Shown: piece after piece, positions 1 to 34,699 of the stretch
Numbering within the stretch: position 1 is the stretch's first letter
Layout: every line of letters begins with the position of its first letter
Source of the DNA: Aporrectodea caliginosa
Lineage: Eukaryota; Annelida; Clitellata; Crassiclitellata; Lumbricidae
DNA: 64,000 nucleotides
Direction of reading: 5' to 3'
NCBI GenBank assembly: GCA_020284085.1
Contig: JACEVL010000277.1
Coordinates: forward strand, 124,001-188,000
Program-made: the position numbers and the translations under genes
Notes under the pieces: model-generated
The model's database searches: none
Told to the model about the DNA's origin: nothing
Seen by the model: only the letters and a program-made list of their open reading frames with translations

Positions 1-435
1 TTCCACCTACAATACTACATCTTTCGACCGACACAGCCACGTCTAAATGCATCGGTTTACGGATTGCTATCTAATCGATTTTTCTGTAGTTCATGTTAAA
101 GGACGTACTGTTATAACGGAGATTATAAACGGCGCCCTTCTTTATTATTCAGAATAGGCACTGGCAACACTCGATAACTGATTAGAAGAGTTAACGCTGT
201 TGACGAATATTATAGTTTAGAATGGAAGTGTTTGAGAGGTACGTAAATGGGGCTCCATTGTCAGAGTTAACGTTACACTGTATATACAATTATTTGAATG
301 TACACGTAGGTGATCTTTGTCAATGATCATTTTCTGACCCTCTGGCGGTTGGATATCGAACATATGCGATATAATGCAACAGCAGCGTAATGCAACTTAA
401 TGTAATGAAAAGCATTGTAAATCATGTGCAAAACA
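1..435. other. 3' flank of P450 copy A
   Basis: This is non-coding DNA downstream of gene A, which lies on the minus strand. It is recognisably related to the 3' flanks of copies B (about 13240-13690) and C (about 25550-26185), so the duplicated unit extends beyond the coding exons. It contains a short exon-5 relic (about 318-363). I see no other gene in it. Confidence 0.6.
318..363 (-). pseudogene. Exon-5 fragment relic downstream of copy A
   Basis: On the minus strand this stretch reads FDIQPPEGQK and is closely related to FDIRPPEGQK in exon 5 of the P450 genes, but it has no heme loop or splice site. Similar relics lie downstream of B, C and D. It is probably a remnant of a small tandem duplication of the last exon. 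Confidence 0.6.
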
Positions 436-8188
<7,753 letters not shown>

Positions 8189-8479
8189 CTGTGAAGAAGA
8201 AACATACTGTTCACGACTACGACGTCGACAGCATATGTTAAAAGATTTCCACCCTAAATCAGTGCATGTTCATGCTTACATAGACAACCTCAATCAATCA
8301 GCACGTTTCATTGCCACAGTTTCAAGATACAAGTAGGCTATACAATTTTTCAGGCTCTGATTAGAAACGCCACAATAGGAGGCACAGAAATGATCTAGAT
8401 CCCGCTAACTAGGGACACCTAGATGAATGTTACATTTAAAAAACAAAGCCAATTAACATTAAAATTAACAGTAAACCAA

Positions 8480-9475
8480 GGTTAAGTTGAATAGTCACGA
8501 ATAGCATTACATGAAGCTTTTTGTCTTAATTAGATTAAACAAAATATTCATACTGGCAAGGTAGGTTAATTACGGTCATTGATTAAGTGGAGGCGTAGCG
8601 TTTTCTTGAACATTTGTAAATTTGGTGCATCTCGAATGACCTTAGGAAGATTGTAATGACCGTGCCAGCAGATTTAATGGAGAATAGGCGTGTATTGGTT
8701 TGAGCAAAAACTGGACGAAAGGCTCTAGCATTTTTTGTATGGTGCTGGAAAAACCTCTAAAAGCTTCTGAGGGAGTAGGCCATGCTCATTTCTATACAGA
8801 AACTCCCCAATTTGAAACGTCTTGATCTGCTCATTGTTAAGCAACTTAAGAATAGAGAATAGAGGACCTGTGTGCTCTATTGAACTGGCTCCTGCTACAA
8901 AGCGTATCGCTCACTTCTGAAGGATTACTAGTCTATTCAATCGCGAGTCATTTAATTTGTTGAGGCCCAAATCAGATTACAATACGTTAGATAAGGATAC
9001 ACAAGAGAGTAATATAACTTCATTCGAATTGGTGGAGGTAACAAATAAGAGCTACCTGCTAGAATACCTGCATTTTTGCAATTTTAATGGCGATATAATT
9101 TATATGTTCCTTCCAAGTCATATGTTGATCCACATATACCCCTAAGAATTTAGTCGAAGTAATAGGAACAATCCTGGAACATCGCTAATATGCAGAGACA
9201 TCTGGTCATCTCAGTTTTCCTATGTGATTTACATATGATGAAGTTCGTTTTTTCCAAATTTAGAGTAAGTTTCTTAGCACAGAACCAATCCGCAGCCAAT
9301 GATAGCTCTGCATTGACAGTTTCAAAAAGAGAATGCAGTGACTTGTGGGAGCAAAAGCCATTAGTGTCCTCAACGAATAGGATAAAGAATAAGATTGACG
9401 ATACATTTGGCAGGTTGTTAATGTAAATGAGAAATAAGAATGGACTGGATCCCTGGGGTACCCAAAGTTTATTAC
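8480..9475 (-). mobile_element. Decayed LINE 3' portion (CR1/L2-like reverse transcriptase)
   Basis: Read on the minus strand this shows, with several frameshifts and stops, the order typical of non-LTR reverse transcriptase ends: a GxPQG-like box, an EDTNG active-site relic, WFCAKKLTLNLEKT, a thumb with SLVYPYLTYCNLIWAS, and a C-terminal LPKVIRDAPNLQMFKKTL. No start or end repeats are visible. It is inserted upstream of gene A, next to the deletion that removed the promoter block. It is inactive. Confidence 0.75.
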
Positions 9476-9609
9476 CTTTAGATCAGAGAAGCCCCATTAC
9501 AACAAACGCATTGAAGACGATTGTCAAAGCTGGCAAAAAAAGTCGAGCTGCATTCCCCGCATTCCATATGATTCTCAACCACAAGTCACTTCACGTGATT
9601 ACAGGGACT

Positions 9610-9850
9610 GCAAAAATAAACTGCCTCAAAGTGAATGATTTGTACGTCATCGACTAGAAAAAGTCTGCTAATTTCAAACATTTGTCTACGCCAGCCATCC
9701 AATAAAAATATTAAGCGTCTTGAAAAATTTAAGACTTTAGCAGCCACTTCTCTCCAATATTTTAAAAAACCTAGCCTGCAACCATTTACCATGTCGGACA
9801 GTCAAAAGTGTGTCAGTCTGAAATCGGTAGCTGTGAAATCGACGTGAGAG
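9610..9850 (-). promoter_or_regulatory. Conserved distal 5' flank block of copy A
   Basis: This block is homologous to sequence upstream of the TATA box in B (about 21720-21960) and C (about 34725-35010), and inverted upstream of D (about 44080-44230). In A it joins directly to sequence corresponding to intronic DNA of B near 20838, so about 0.9 kb present in B, including TATA box and non-coding exon, is absent. Confidence 0.6.
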
Positions 9851-10009
9851 ATTTATGGATCAAAGAGCCACTCAGACTCCATACCACGCATGTGTGTATG
9901 TAGTGTGTGTATGTAGTTCGTGTATGTACCGATGAATGTGTGAATATAACCTTGGAGTCCAGTATGACGTGGACTACAACGCTCCACAAATTATCATTCT
10001 TTATTGTTT

Positions 10010-10254
<245 letters not shown>

Positions 10255-12430
10255 AGTGATAGTCATGATAGTCAAGAGCAGCGCATCTCTCATCCATTCT
10301 AAAATATGAGAGAAATTGGGATAAATTGGCCAATTATAGACGGATGGCGTAATTCAATCCGCTACCGTGTCCTAGTGGCTCACATGGTCAGCCTCTGACA
10401 ATTCGTCGATGATAAATACTCCCAGTTTACAGATAATAAATACGCTTAGCAGACAATCTCTAATTATTGACAAGAGTACGTCATCATGGCTGATTTTAGC
10501 CAGTGTCTGTCGAGTACCATACCACATATGATGCTTATTAGCTGCTTTCAACCGGAGCTGATTAGATTAAATCCTCGTCTGTACCTCTGTTACAGCGAAA
10601 TAATTATGACAATCTTAGCGAAACGAAATAGATGGAATAGTGCAACCTGCATAATAGGCCTAGTTGCCTATTAATATTTTTTACAATTATTTACAAAAAA
10701 GATTATCCCTAAACGCACTTAAATGTACTGATGCAAATTGTGCACATGCTTGGCATTATAATACTCTACGTCGTCTACGAGGAAATATGAAAAGTGAGAA
10801 AATTGGATCCTACCTTCTGGTATAATTAATGTTGATTTGATATCTCAACGTATGTGCGCGCTTGACTGTCCTGAAATTCTAACTGACTTTGCTTTGCGTA
10901 TAAATGTAAGCAGGCCGACGCATGGAGAAAACAAGAGGAGATCGATTGCCTGTGGTCGAGAAGTAGACCTACAGACTAGTTTATTATGTTACTCTTAACA
11001 CTTGCGTAGACAGTGAAATTTATTAAGCCGCTCTCAAAATGTCAATTCAAGGGAATTGTATAGATAGCCTAAGTATCTCGCAGAAAGCTACTGACGCTTT
11101 CCATACGCATGCATGTATATGCACCTGTGTGTATTTATGTATATATGCGAGTATATGCATGCATTTGTGTATGTATGTATGTATGGATTTATGTGAACAT
11201 TTATATTGCATCTATGCAGTGCTCTCATAAGCACGAATCTTTGCTTTTTTGATGTCAACAGCTTTCATTCTTATGCTCGTTAATGGGGCCATTTTAGGAA
11301 TTAATTCGTGCGCCAAAGGTTTTTAATTATTGATCATTTTATTTTGAAGGTCTACTGACGTTGTAGAAAGTCCGGAAAGTCCAATAACAAGCCCTTTAAT
11401 ACTGATTTTATTATATTGCGGGGAATACCATTGCTCACGAACAGCTTCTTTTGTCTTTACTGTCCTGAGTTCTGATAATTTAATGTAAAATGAGCTAGTG
11501 TCATACCACTTTTGATATTTCTAGTACATTTAAGACGATCCTTGCCACAACGGTAAACATATATCTAAGGCAACCATCAGAAGAATGCTTTAGCACGTGT
11601 CCCAAACTACTCGAGAGTCGAGACTGGTAGATTTATTTACAAACAGTTATACTATGTTAATGTCATGAATTATATAGGTTTGTACTATATAAGTTAAAGA
11701 CTGCATAGTCTGTATACAGGGCATTTCCGAGTCAACAATGTTCGCTAGAAGCTTAATTACCTTTAACAAATTGATAAGTTAGCAGCGTCTCAGTAGATTG
11801 ATTTTAACAATTATCTGAATAGTGGTGGTTTTGGTGCGCAATCGGTTGGTGCATTGTGCAACAGACACCAGCTGTATTTCTTTCTGAGTTTCTGTACGAA
11901 ATATGGCTTCCAAATCGTATGGAATGAGTTTTCCGACGGAGACGAGAACACGTATTCCAAGCAATACCTCTGAATATTCAGTGGTATTATAATATATCGA
12001 TAGGTCACGTTTATAACAGGTTTATACTATACTCAAAAGGATCAACCAACCGAGACTTCGAAGCAAGGCATGCAGCGACTAGACTTCGCTTTCGCATGCA
12101 AATAAAATACGAACGAGTCTAATAATTCGCGACAGCCAAGGTCATCTTGAATCATGCAAGTTAACCCTGTGCCTTGATCAGACACGCGATGATATAATAC
12201 GTCTGCCATTGCGTGTGCAGCGCAACTGCCCGAAAAGATAGGGTTACGCCCGTAGTACGTCCTATGGGCGTTATGCTTAAATATCGTTATGTGCTTACAC
12301 TTTTGCATGAAAGTGCATGCAGGATGTCAGTAAGTTTCAGTTTTTATTGTGTACGCAACTTAGTATATTTATTATATTAGTCTTTTCAGTTGTCTAGGCT
12401 CTAAAATAAATGCTCGTATGCAAACATTGC

Positions 12431-12815
12431 AGGGGCGTAGACTTAGGGGGACAGGGGGACGGTTCCCCCAAACTTGAGTTGGGGGGACGGAGCTGCTTAT
12501 ATCCCGCCCAATATTTCTGCAATATTTTATGAATATAATAATAATAGCTACGAGTGACAGCTGGTTCTTATCAGCACTCAAATAATAGAGCAATTTTGTT
12601 CAGATGACATCTTAAAATGCTACCATTACAGTGTGGAAATTCAAAAAAATTTAAATAGGGGAGGGGTCACATCCCCTCCCAAACTCAAACACGACTCAAA
12701 CTACATGTTAGCTACGAGTGACAGCTGGTTCTTATCAGCACTCAAATAATAAAGCAATTTTGTTCAGATGACAGCTTAAAAGGTTACCATTACAGTGTAG
12801 AAATTCAAAAAATTA
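12431..12815. repeat. 104-bp direct repeat within G-rich element
   Basis: Two near-identical copies of a segment beginning GCTACGAGTGACAGCTGG (12547-12650 and 12711-12814) are separated by about 60 bp. The preceding CAGGGGCGTAGACTTAGG resembles a hAT-type terminus, but I see no matching opposite end. Confidence 0.75.
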
Positions 12816-12845
12816 GTCGTATATATATGCATGTATGCATGTGTT

Positions 12846-12848
<3 letters not shown>

Positions 12849-12890
<42 letters not shown>

Positions 12891-12893
12891 ATT
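12849..12893. repeat. (TA)n microsatellite
   Basis: About 44 bp of alternating TA with one interruption. Confidence 0.95.
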
Positions 12894-13544
12894 CATTACA
12901 ACTGCTTCATTGGTCAAAGCCTATCGGAAAATGACGTGACACCCATGAGGAATTCTGTGCTATTATCCGACTGACAGCCGCAGAGTGTATGCATGTATAC
13001 ATATGTACAGTAGGCCTATACATTTGAGTATAAAATCGCATATTTTATGTATAACAATGGCTACAAGGGCATATTTTAGTGTAATAATAATGGCAAAGTA
13101 AGATAGTGCTTTATGTAGAGATACGTTGCTATTTCATGAAGCGTAACGCAAACCGACGAAACACAATCACGCAGGTCTAATGTAATTTAATAGATTTTCA
13201 TTTATTAAAAGGCATTTATATAGCGCCTTTCTTGGATCTTTTACTCACCAGGGCCACTGATGTCGACCCAATGCAATGGGATAAGAATGGTATCTGGGCG
13301 ATTTTTGTTGTTTATATTAAGCGACGCTCTATCAAAACAGAGATGATAAGCGGCGACCTCCTTCATTATCCAGGATTGGCACTGGCACCACCCCTTAAAT
13401 AACAAGTGTCTGAGTTTGGCGAACAAACGCCATTGACAAATATATTATTTAGAATGTAAGTATTTGAGAGGCATGTCATTGAAGCCGTGGAGTTTCATGT
13501 GTCAGAGTTGACGTTTATTTTTTAATGTTATGTTATGGCTTCGT

Positions 13545-13595
13545 GATCTTCGTGGCTGAACGTTTTCTGTCTCTCTGGTGGTTGGAAATCGAATA
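13545..13595 (-). pseudogene. Exon-5 fragment relic downstream of copy B
   Basis: Minus-strand sequence resembling the PPEGQK region of exon 5, degraded, with no heme loop. It sits about 100 bp beyond the stop codon of B and matches the positions of the relics at A and C. Confidence 0.5.
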
Positions 13596-13692
13596 GATGC
13601 AATATAAAGCAATAGCAACTAATTGTAGCTTAATGTCATGCAGTGCTTTGTAAATAAGACGCAAGGCAAAGCGACCATTCTGCTGCTCAGTC

Positions 13693-20693
<7,001 letters not shown>

Positions 20694-20739
20694 CTGTTTG
20701 GAATAAACATACGTTCCACAATTAAGGAGTCGGCAGCAT

Positions 20740-21440
20740 TTTAATGAAATCACTACGCTGTATCTATGCATGTCCATACCAATCTAGACTCCTGCAAATT
20801 ATTGACTTTGCCTGATAATAGCGACCACAAAAACAAACTGCCTTCAAGCTACTCGGAATGCTGTCGCTCATATTGCAATAATTGAAACTCCCAAACGTCA
20901 TGGCTCTGCGACTGCTCTCTTGACGCTCAACTGATTTTAACAACACCTGACCAAATGGAATATAGATTTTGTCGCCTACCTACAACACACTCCAATTATC
21001 CAAGTCACTAAACCGTCGTCACTCATTTAGAATGAAACTCCTCTTTACTCAGTCTTACTCCTCCCGAACATGCATCTACGCTTCCATTGCCTCATCCTTG
21101 ATATTTTTGAAACGCTCCATAGCTTTAGCTGTTTCGGCGCTAAGGAACTACGACGATTATCTTATAGCCTACTTTCTACAATATCTGCCCACGTACTTCA
21201 GTCAAGACTTAAAACATTCATTGTCGATAAATCATAGCCTGATTCCTCCTTTCGTCATTACCTCTCTCGATGTTCCAATTCTAAACAGCATCCACCGTAG
21301 CTATCTAACTGTCTATATGCATTACACAAGGATTGTAGCTTGGAACCGAATCTGAACTGACCTGCCTTTCGATTTTGTTTTGACTGAGCGGCTTTAAATC
21401 AACAGTTTCCAGCGACTTAATTTTAATAAAGGATGCTGTA
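20740..21440 (+). mobile_element. LINE fossil in 5'UTR intron of copy B
   Basis: Plus-strand relic of a non-LTR reverse transcriptase C-terminus, with an SSLIFLKRSIALAVSAL-like segment, antisense to the gene. Homologous fossils occupy the same intron in C (about 33600-34145) and E (about 54950-55620), so the insertion predates those duplications. Confidence 0.6.
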
Positions 21441-21606
21441 GAAGTATCCGGCTTACAATGACGATTACAATTATAATTAATGCATCAATCGATGACTACT
21501 TCACACAAGACCGTATAATTCAAAAACGATAATAATGCGCTAGAGAAACCCCGTTGAAGTAGGCCTATGGTAGGTCTTGGATATAAGAAGTTAGACTACA
21601 GCTTAC

Positions 21607-21652
21607 CGTTATAAACTTATTTGAACGCACACTATACCACACAAGTTTTCAC
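21607..21652 (-). other. Predicted non-coding first exon of copy B
   Basis: The donor AACG|GTAAGC at 21607 and the segment back to the expected start site (about 30 bp from the TATA box) are conserved in C and E. Splicing to the CAG acceptor immediately before the ATG at 20693 would give a short 5'UTR exon with no coding sequence. The start site is inferred. Confidence 0.6.
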
Positions 21653-21677
21653 TGATCTACTTTTCTGCGCGAGCCTT

Positions 21678-21683
21678 CTTATA
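21678..21683 (-). promoter_or_regulatory. TATA box of copy B
   Basis: TATAAG within TTTATAAGAAGG on the minus strand. The same TTATAAGAAG core with similar spacing to a conserved donor is present in C (34694-34699) and E (55861-55866), which supports a real core promoter. Confidence 0.65.
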
Positions 21684-22267
21684 AAGTGAACCTACATGCA
21701 GGCATACATAGTTTGCTCTCAGGGTGAATGATTTGTGCGTCATCCAATATAAAGTAGCCTGCTAATTTAAAACACGCGTCTGCGTCAGCCATCTAGGAAA
21801 TTTTCAGCAAGACCCAGAAAATTTGAGACTTTAACAGCCACTTCCCTACACCTTTCTTTTCCAAAAACAAGTCTGAAACCAATTAGTCTACTATGTTGGA
21901 CAGTTCAAAGTTTTTCTCTCTGAAATCGGGTGCTGAAAAGTCTAAGTGACAAAAAAAATCAGACTGTGCGACTCTTAAATCACAGACTGTAGGCCAATGT
22001 CCAGAGTTCGGGCTTTCGAATGCGATACTGGACTAAAAATGGTAGAATCGTTTGCGTACGCGTTATTTGTTTATATAATTTGGTTGCAGTTAGGTAATTG
22101 ATCGTTTTATTTTCGTCTATCAACATTCGTTCGAAGACTTAGCACAATACTACACAATAAAATGCAATGCAGTCGAAAGTCACCCTCCCGATGGTCAATC
22201 GAGCTCTGACCAGCTCTATCATCGACTAAGGCTGCACCCTTTTTGAAAATGCCTCGACGAACCATGC

Positions 22268-22512
22268 CCTGTGCCATTAAACATGGATGGATACCCGGCT
22301 AACTCTGGCGGTTCCTGTGCCAGTAAACAGGGATGGATACCTGGCAAACTCTGGCGGTTCCTGTGCCATTAAACAGGGATTGATACCTGGCTAACTCTGG
22401 CGGTGCCTGTGCCATTAAACAGGGGTGGATACCTGGTTTATTCTAACGGTCCCTGTGACATTAAACGTGGATGGATACCTGGTTAACCCTGCCATTAAAC
22501 AGGGATGGATAA
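22268..22512. repeat. About 49-bp minisatellite, five units
   Basis: Tandem units containing CCTGTGCCATTAAACAGGG followed by ATGGATACCTGG and CTAACTCTGGCGG. Units differ by a few bases and the last is shortened. No coding potential. It lies in the intergenic unit upstream of B. Confidence 0.9.
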
Positions 22513-22797
22513 CTGTCCAATATGAAGAAAGAAAGCTCAAAACCAAGAAGAATGAAGAAAGAGGACGAGAGAAGCATAAGACAATTAATTGAGAGCATTC
22601 TTATGAAAACTTTCTAGATAAAATTTCCCGAGGACACTTATCCCCTTGATGGACAACCAAGACACAGGAGGAGAGCATATCCAACTCCGCTGCGTGGAAA
22701 CCTGCCTCCAGTCAACCCCATTAATCTACCAGTCTCAACCTCCAGTCACCCATTTCCAAAACAGTAATACTCTATTAACCTAATGAAGATAGCCTTG

Positions 22798-22825
22798 ATG
22801 ATGATGGTGATGATGATGATGGTGG

Positions 22826-22873
<48 letters not shown>

Positions 22874-22925
22874 CATGATGATGATGATGATGATATCCTC
22901 TGACAAATGATGATGATGATGATAT
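22798..22925. repeat. (ATG)n microsatellite
   Basis: ATG triplets interrupted by GACATG and a short unique piece near 22893-22908. Confidence 0.9.
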
Positions 22926-23880
22926 TCGTTTTATTGTTGATTAAATCATGCCAGGTGACAAAATACGTTGTAGCTTAAGTGAAAGATGATAAATAACTTG
23001 CGCTATATATATTGCAAAGTTAAACACTGCATAATCTGAACAGAGGGCATTCGCGTATCTACAATTATTGGTTCTTAGGTGCTTAATTATCCTCTGACAA
23101 ATTGCTTTTTACCTTTTCAAATTGCTAGTTTACCAAGGTCTAATTGAGCAGATTTAAATAAATATCTGAATAGTGCTTGTTTTGGTGCGAAATGGGTTTG
23201 AGGCCACTGTGCCGCAGACACCCACGCAATAGAAAAAGGGAAACATAAAAGTAGGCCCTACCAGTTGTATTTTCCCAGAGCTGCTACACAAAATATAGCT
23301 TTTCAAATGTACCGTTTGGAAAGTTTATTCAGAATGAGACCAGAACACTAATTCTCGAGAAGTCTGAGCAATGTCTCTGAATATTGTGTAGTATAATATT
23401 GGCCTAATTAGGCCATACGCAGTGTTTACTTGTGGGATAAGCTTATCATACATTGCTACAAGACTAGTTCAACGAACCTTGGCCTCACAGCAAGGCTACC
23501 ACTGCCATTGGCTTCGTTATTTATTCCCAAATAAAGTACTAACGAGTCTAAGCTTACTACACAACAGCGGAGGAGTATCTTGAACGATATACACGTCTTA
23601 TGATTATGTTAACAGAATACTTCCACGGAAAGAGGGAGTCAAGCCCTGTAGAAAGTCCGATGGGTGTTATGTCAACATATCGCAATGTGTTTACACTTAG
23701 GCTAACATAACATTAGAATGCCCTTCAAACTAAGTGCATGCGTCCCTTCATTTTTGTTTTTCGCGTGTGTGCGCAAATTATGATTATCATAATACTTTTA
23801 GTTGGAAAGGCGCTATATTAAATTATCATATCCTCACATTAGTCTACGAAAATGCATGCATGCAAGCATACAATACATGC
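22926..23880. other. Intergenic unit upstream of copy B
   Basis: No gene visible. The sequence is related to 11.6-12.3 kb upstream of A and, inverted, to 39.5-40.0 and 42.7-43.2 kb upstream of D. Confidence 0.5.
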
Positions 23881-23886
23881 ATACCA

Positions 23887-23977
23887 ACATACATACATAC
23901 ATACATACATACATACATACATACATACATACATACATACATACATACATACATACATACATACATACATACATACA

Positions 23978-24005
<28 letters not shown>
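23887..24005. repeat. (ACAT)n microsatellite
   Basis: About 118 bp of pure ACAT tetranucleotides followed by a short (AATC)n run. Confidence 0.97.
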
Positions 24006-24010
<5 letters not shown>

Positions 24011-24160
24011 CAATCAATCAAAGAATCAATCAATCAATCAAGCAGCAAGCATGATAAACTCGTGCTGTATGGATACAAAGGGAGACCCAGAAGGGTGGAA
24101 ATCCAGCTTACCAGGACCCATATGCTGCATTACTTTGATGGTTATGCAGAAATTGATAAG

Positions 24161-25115
24161 TTAACCCTAGGGCTACCAATTTTTTTGTAACACGGACTAC
24201 CAAGGGGGGGGTGGTTACCACCCCCCTGGATTTCGTGTTTGGTTTTACATATCATAACTTGTAATATAGCATTGGATTCAGCATTCATTTCTGCACAGAA
24301 TGGTATATTTAGTTGTACATTATGTGAATGCACCTCGAAATTACATCACTTTTAACAAAGGAACCCATTAATTAGCAATATTGTATATTATTGCGTACAT
24401 TTTGGATAAACAAATATAAGATTATGTGTGTTTTGAAACTAATCTATGTATAAAAGATACACAAAATCATCCCTACACATGTTTATATAGTATAAATGTA
24501 CATCCATACATATATATCCATACATATATATCGGTTTACGTTGTAATGCTGTATTCAGCCATTTTCACACAGATTACGCGTATTATTATTTATTTTGATC
24601 ACTTCCGGTATTCAAAAGACAAAGATGTAGGTATGCAAATGAAGCCCTTCATTCCCTCTAAAGAATGGTATCTTTGTTTCTCTTCCAGGAAGACAAATGA
24701 ATACGCTACAGACAAAAACTAAGGGGAGTCCTTCCATTCAGCCATTTTTCACGCATATTACGCGTATTATTATTTATTTTGAGCACTTCCGGTTGTCTCA
24801 GGTCAACTCAGTGACCATAGAAATGTAGCCCCACATTCCCTCTATAGAATGGTATAATTTGTGTCTCTTAATATTAAATGTCGGATAAGATATAGTCGAA
24901 AATCTATATCCACCCCCCTTTGGTACCTCGGGTATATTGGGTATAACTTTTGAACGGTGTGAGATATCATCTCACATTTTATCTCAAAACGTGTGTAAAT
25001 GAACCCCCTACAGCTACCTAAAAGGTCAAATTTTTATTCCATACGGAAAAAGTTCGAAATGAAAAAAACCTAGGGGGGGGTGGCAACCACCCCCCCTTGG
25101 TAGCCCGAGGGTTAA
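24161..25115. mobile_element. TTAA-flanked MITE, copy 1 (piggyBac-like)
   Basis: Element 24165-25111 (947 bp) between two TTAA target duplications. Termini are CCCTAGGGCTACCAA and its partner TTGGTAGCCCGAGGG, each followed by G-rich tracts that can pair (GGGGTGGTTACCACCCC). No transposase is present. Two diverged internal copies of a roughly 120-bp segment (containing ATTACGCGTATTATTATTTA) lie side by side. A second copy with the same structure is at 40249-41225. Confidence 0.9.
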
Positions 25116-26054
25116 AGGCTCCGTGATCGTTTTGCAATGTCAAAGAGCGTAGTCGATGTCCAATTCAATAGAAAACGAAAGTACATGACATATTCATTAA
25201 AATTGCTTCACTCATTGGTCACAGCCTATCGAAAAATGACGCGACGCACATCAGGAATTGTGCAATATTATCCGGCAGACAGCCGCTGACGCTTTCCTTT
25301 CGAATGTATGTGTTTATGAATGTACATTAGGTATACATTTGAATAAAATATTGCATATTTTATGTATAATAATGGCAACATGATCATATTTCATGTAATG
25401 TAATGGCTGTGTAAGATCTGTACAGATACATTGCAATGTCTTGGAGCGTAATGCAAAGTGACGTTACACAATTATACAGGTTTAACGTAATGTTATACAG
25501 TTTTCATTTAATTAACAAAAAGCACTTCAATAGCGCCTTTCTAGCCATCTTTTGCTCACCAGGGCCACTGATTTCAACCCAATGCGATAGGCTAAGAATG
25601 GTATCTATATATAATTTCGTTTATTGAAAATAGAAAGTTGACAGACCGCAACTTTTCACATAGAAGAAAACAGAGAGAAAATAGCTATAATTATTAGTGT
25701 AATGTCAGACCCACGACAATGAGCCGATGGATTGGATTGGGTTATCTCTTTGATATTGACTTAAAGAGCACACGGGGATGGCTACGATCGTCTTTCTGGG
25801 CGATCTTTGTAATTTATGTTAAGCAGCATTTCTGTCATAACAGAGATGATAAGCGGCGACCTCCTTCATTATCCAGGATTGGCACTGGCACCAACTGTTA
25901 AACTATAAGTGTTAGAGTTCGGCGAGCCATTGACAAATATATTATTTAGGATGGAAGTATTTGAGAGGCATGCCATTGAAGCTGCGGATAATCACGTGTC
26001 AGAGTTGTCGTGTATAATTATTTTAATGTTGCTTGATGACTTCGTGATCTTCGT

Positions 26055-26095
26055 GGCTGATCGTTTTATGTCTCTCTGGTGGTTGGATATGATGC
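26055..26095 (-). pseudogene. Exon-5 fragment relic downstream of copy C
   Basis: Short minus-strand remnant of the PPEGQK region about 95 bp beyond the stop codon of C, equivalent in position to the relics at A and B. Confidence 0.45.
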
Positions 26096-26187
26096 AATAT
26101 AAAACAATAGCAACGTGATGTAGCTTAATGTCATGCAGTGCTTTGTAAATAAGACGCAAGGCAAAGCGATCATTCTGCTGCTCAGTC

Positions 26188-33550
<7,363 letters not shown>

Positions 33551-33599
33551 CTGTGAAGAAAATAATATTCTTACGACTAAGGCGTCGGCAGCGTTTTAA

Positions 33600-34145
33600 G
33601 AAAATCTCTGCGATATATCTGTATAATTATGTCCATGCCTATCTAGACTACTGTAGACCACCTGACCTGATTCTAGAGACAACCAGTTTTAACTGTCTTC
33701 AAACTACTCAGAATGCTTTACCTCATATTACCCTTGAGACTCCCAACGCAATCGCATTACGACTGCTCTCTTGTCGCTCAACTGATTAAAAATACTCACC
33801 GAATTGAATAGAAGTTCAATTATCACTTACCTACAACGCACTCCCAATCCTTCCTGCCACCAAATCGTCGCAATTCATTTAGCATGAAACTCCTCAACCC
33901 AGTCTTCCTCCGCCTTACACTCAACCACCCTTCCGCTACTTCATCCTTGACATTTTTAAAACGCTCCATAGCTTTAGCTGTTTCACCGATCTGGAATTGC
34001 GACAATCACCTGAACCGTTATTGCACTTCCTACAATTTGTGCTCATGTCTTTCACTCAAGACTGAAAACGTTCGTTTTCGATCAATCATATCCAGATTCC
34101 TCCTTTCGTCCTTATCTCTCTCGCTGTTCCAATTCTAAACACCAG
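33600..34145 (+). mobile_element. LINE fossil in 5'UTR intron of copy C
   Basis: Reads YLDYCRPPDLI, then LQTTQNAL, then TSSLTFLKRSIALAVSPIW on the plus strand, the thumb and C-terminal end of a CR1/L2-like reverse transcriptase. Shared with B and E at the same intron position. Confidence 0.65.
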
Positions 34146-34157
34146 CCACCATAGCCG

Positions 34158-34340
34158 TGGGACGCGGTGGTGTAGGGGTATGTTCGGTGCCTTGCAGCCG
34201 GAAGGTTGCGGGTTAAACCCTGGGCAAGTCCTTCACCAGTTCTCATGCGCTTCGGCGTGAAACTCCGATTCAGTGTCCGCGCTCGGGAGCGCCCTGAGTA
34301 GCTTGAAGGGGCGCTATAACCTCGAAATGAATGAATGAAT
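34158..34340 (+). repeat. tRNA-derived SINE, family 1 (partial)
   Basis: Head GACGCGGTGGTGTAGGGG and tail ending GGGGCGCTATAACC with (AATG)n. The B box is damaged (GCGGGTTAAACCC) and the central segment is deleted relative to the copy at 59036. Confidence 0.8.
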
Positions 34341-34622
34341 TAACTGTCTCTATGCTCTACCCTAGGATTTTAACCTCGAACCGACCTTGAACTGACCTGC
34401 CTTTCTTTTTGTTTTGTCTGAGCACCGTTGAATAAACTGGTTCCCATAACTTAGTTTTTAATGGATGCTGTAGAATTACATGAGTTACAATGATGATTAA
34501 AATTATAATAATGTGTCAAACAATGGTCGCTTCTGGCAAAGCCGTTTAGTCAATAATAATGCGTTAAAGAAACCAGGTTGAAGTATGATTGATTATGGAT
34601 AAGAAGTTAGATTACAGCTTAC

Positions 34623-34668
34623 CTTAAGAATCTTATTTCAACGCACACTCTAACTCCCAATTCTTCAC
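34623..34668 (-). other. Predicted non-coding first exon of copy C
   Basis: Donor TAAG|GTAAGC at 34623 and upstream sequence conserved with B and E. Splices in principle to the CAG acceptor just before ATG 33550. Its 5' boundary is inferred from the TATA spacing. Confidence 0.6.
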
Positions 34669-34693
34669 TGATCTGCTTTTCTCCACGAGTCTT

Positions 34694-34699
34694 CTTATA
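34694..34699 (-). promoter_or_regulatory. TATA box of copy C
   Basis: TATAAG in CTTATAAGAAGACTCG on the minus strand, with the same spacing to the conserved first-exon donor as in B and E. Confidence 0.65.

Larger units (their letters stand above)
10300..13240. other. Intergenic unit upstream of copy A
   Basis: No gene is visible. The stretch is largely the reverse complement of the DNA upstream of gene D (for example 10486-10600 against 43370-43480 and 12060-12250 against 42800-42970). It is related in the same orientation to 22.9-25.4 kb upstream of B. It contains a 104-bp direct repeat (12547-12814) and a (TA)n tract (about 12849-12893). Confidence 0.6.

Noticed and set aside
22268..22512. 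Repeat array considered as CRISPR-like
   Set aside because: Units are contiguous with no unique spacers and the genome is animal; it is a minisatellite.
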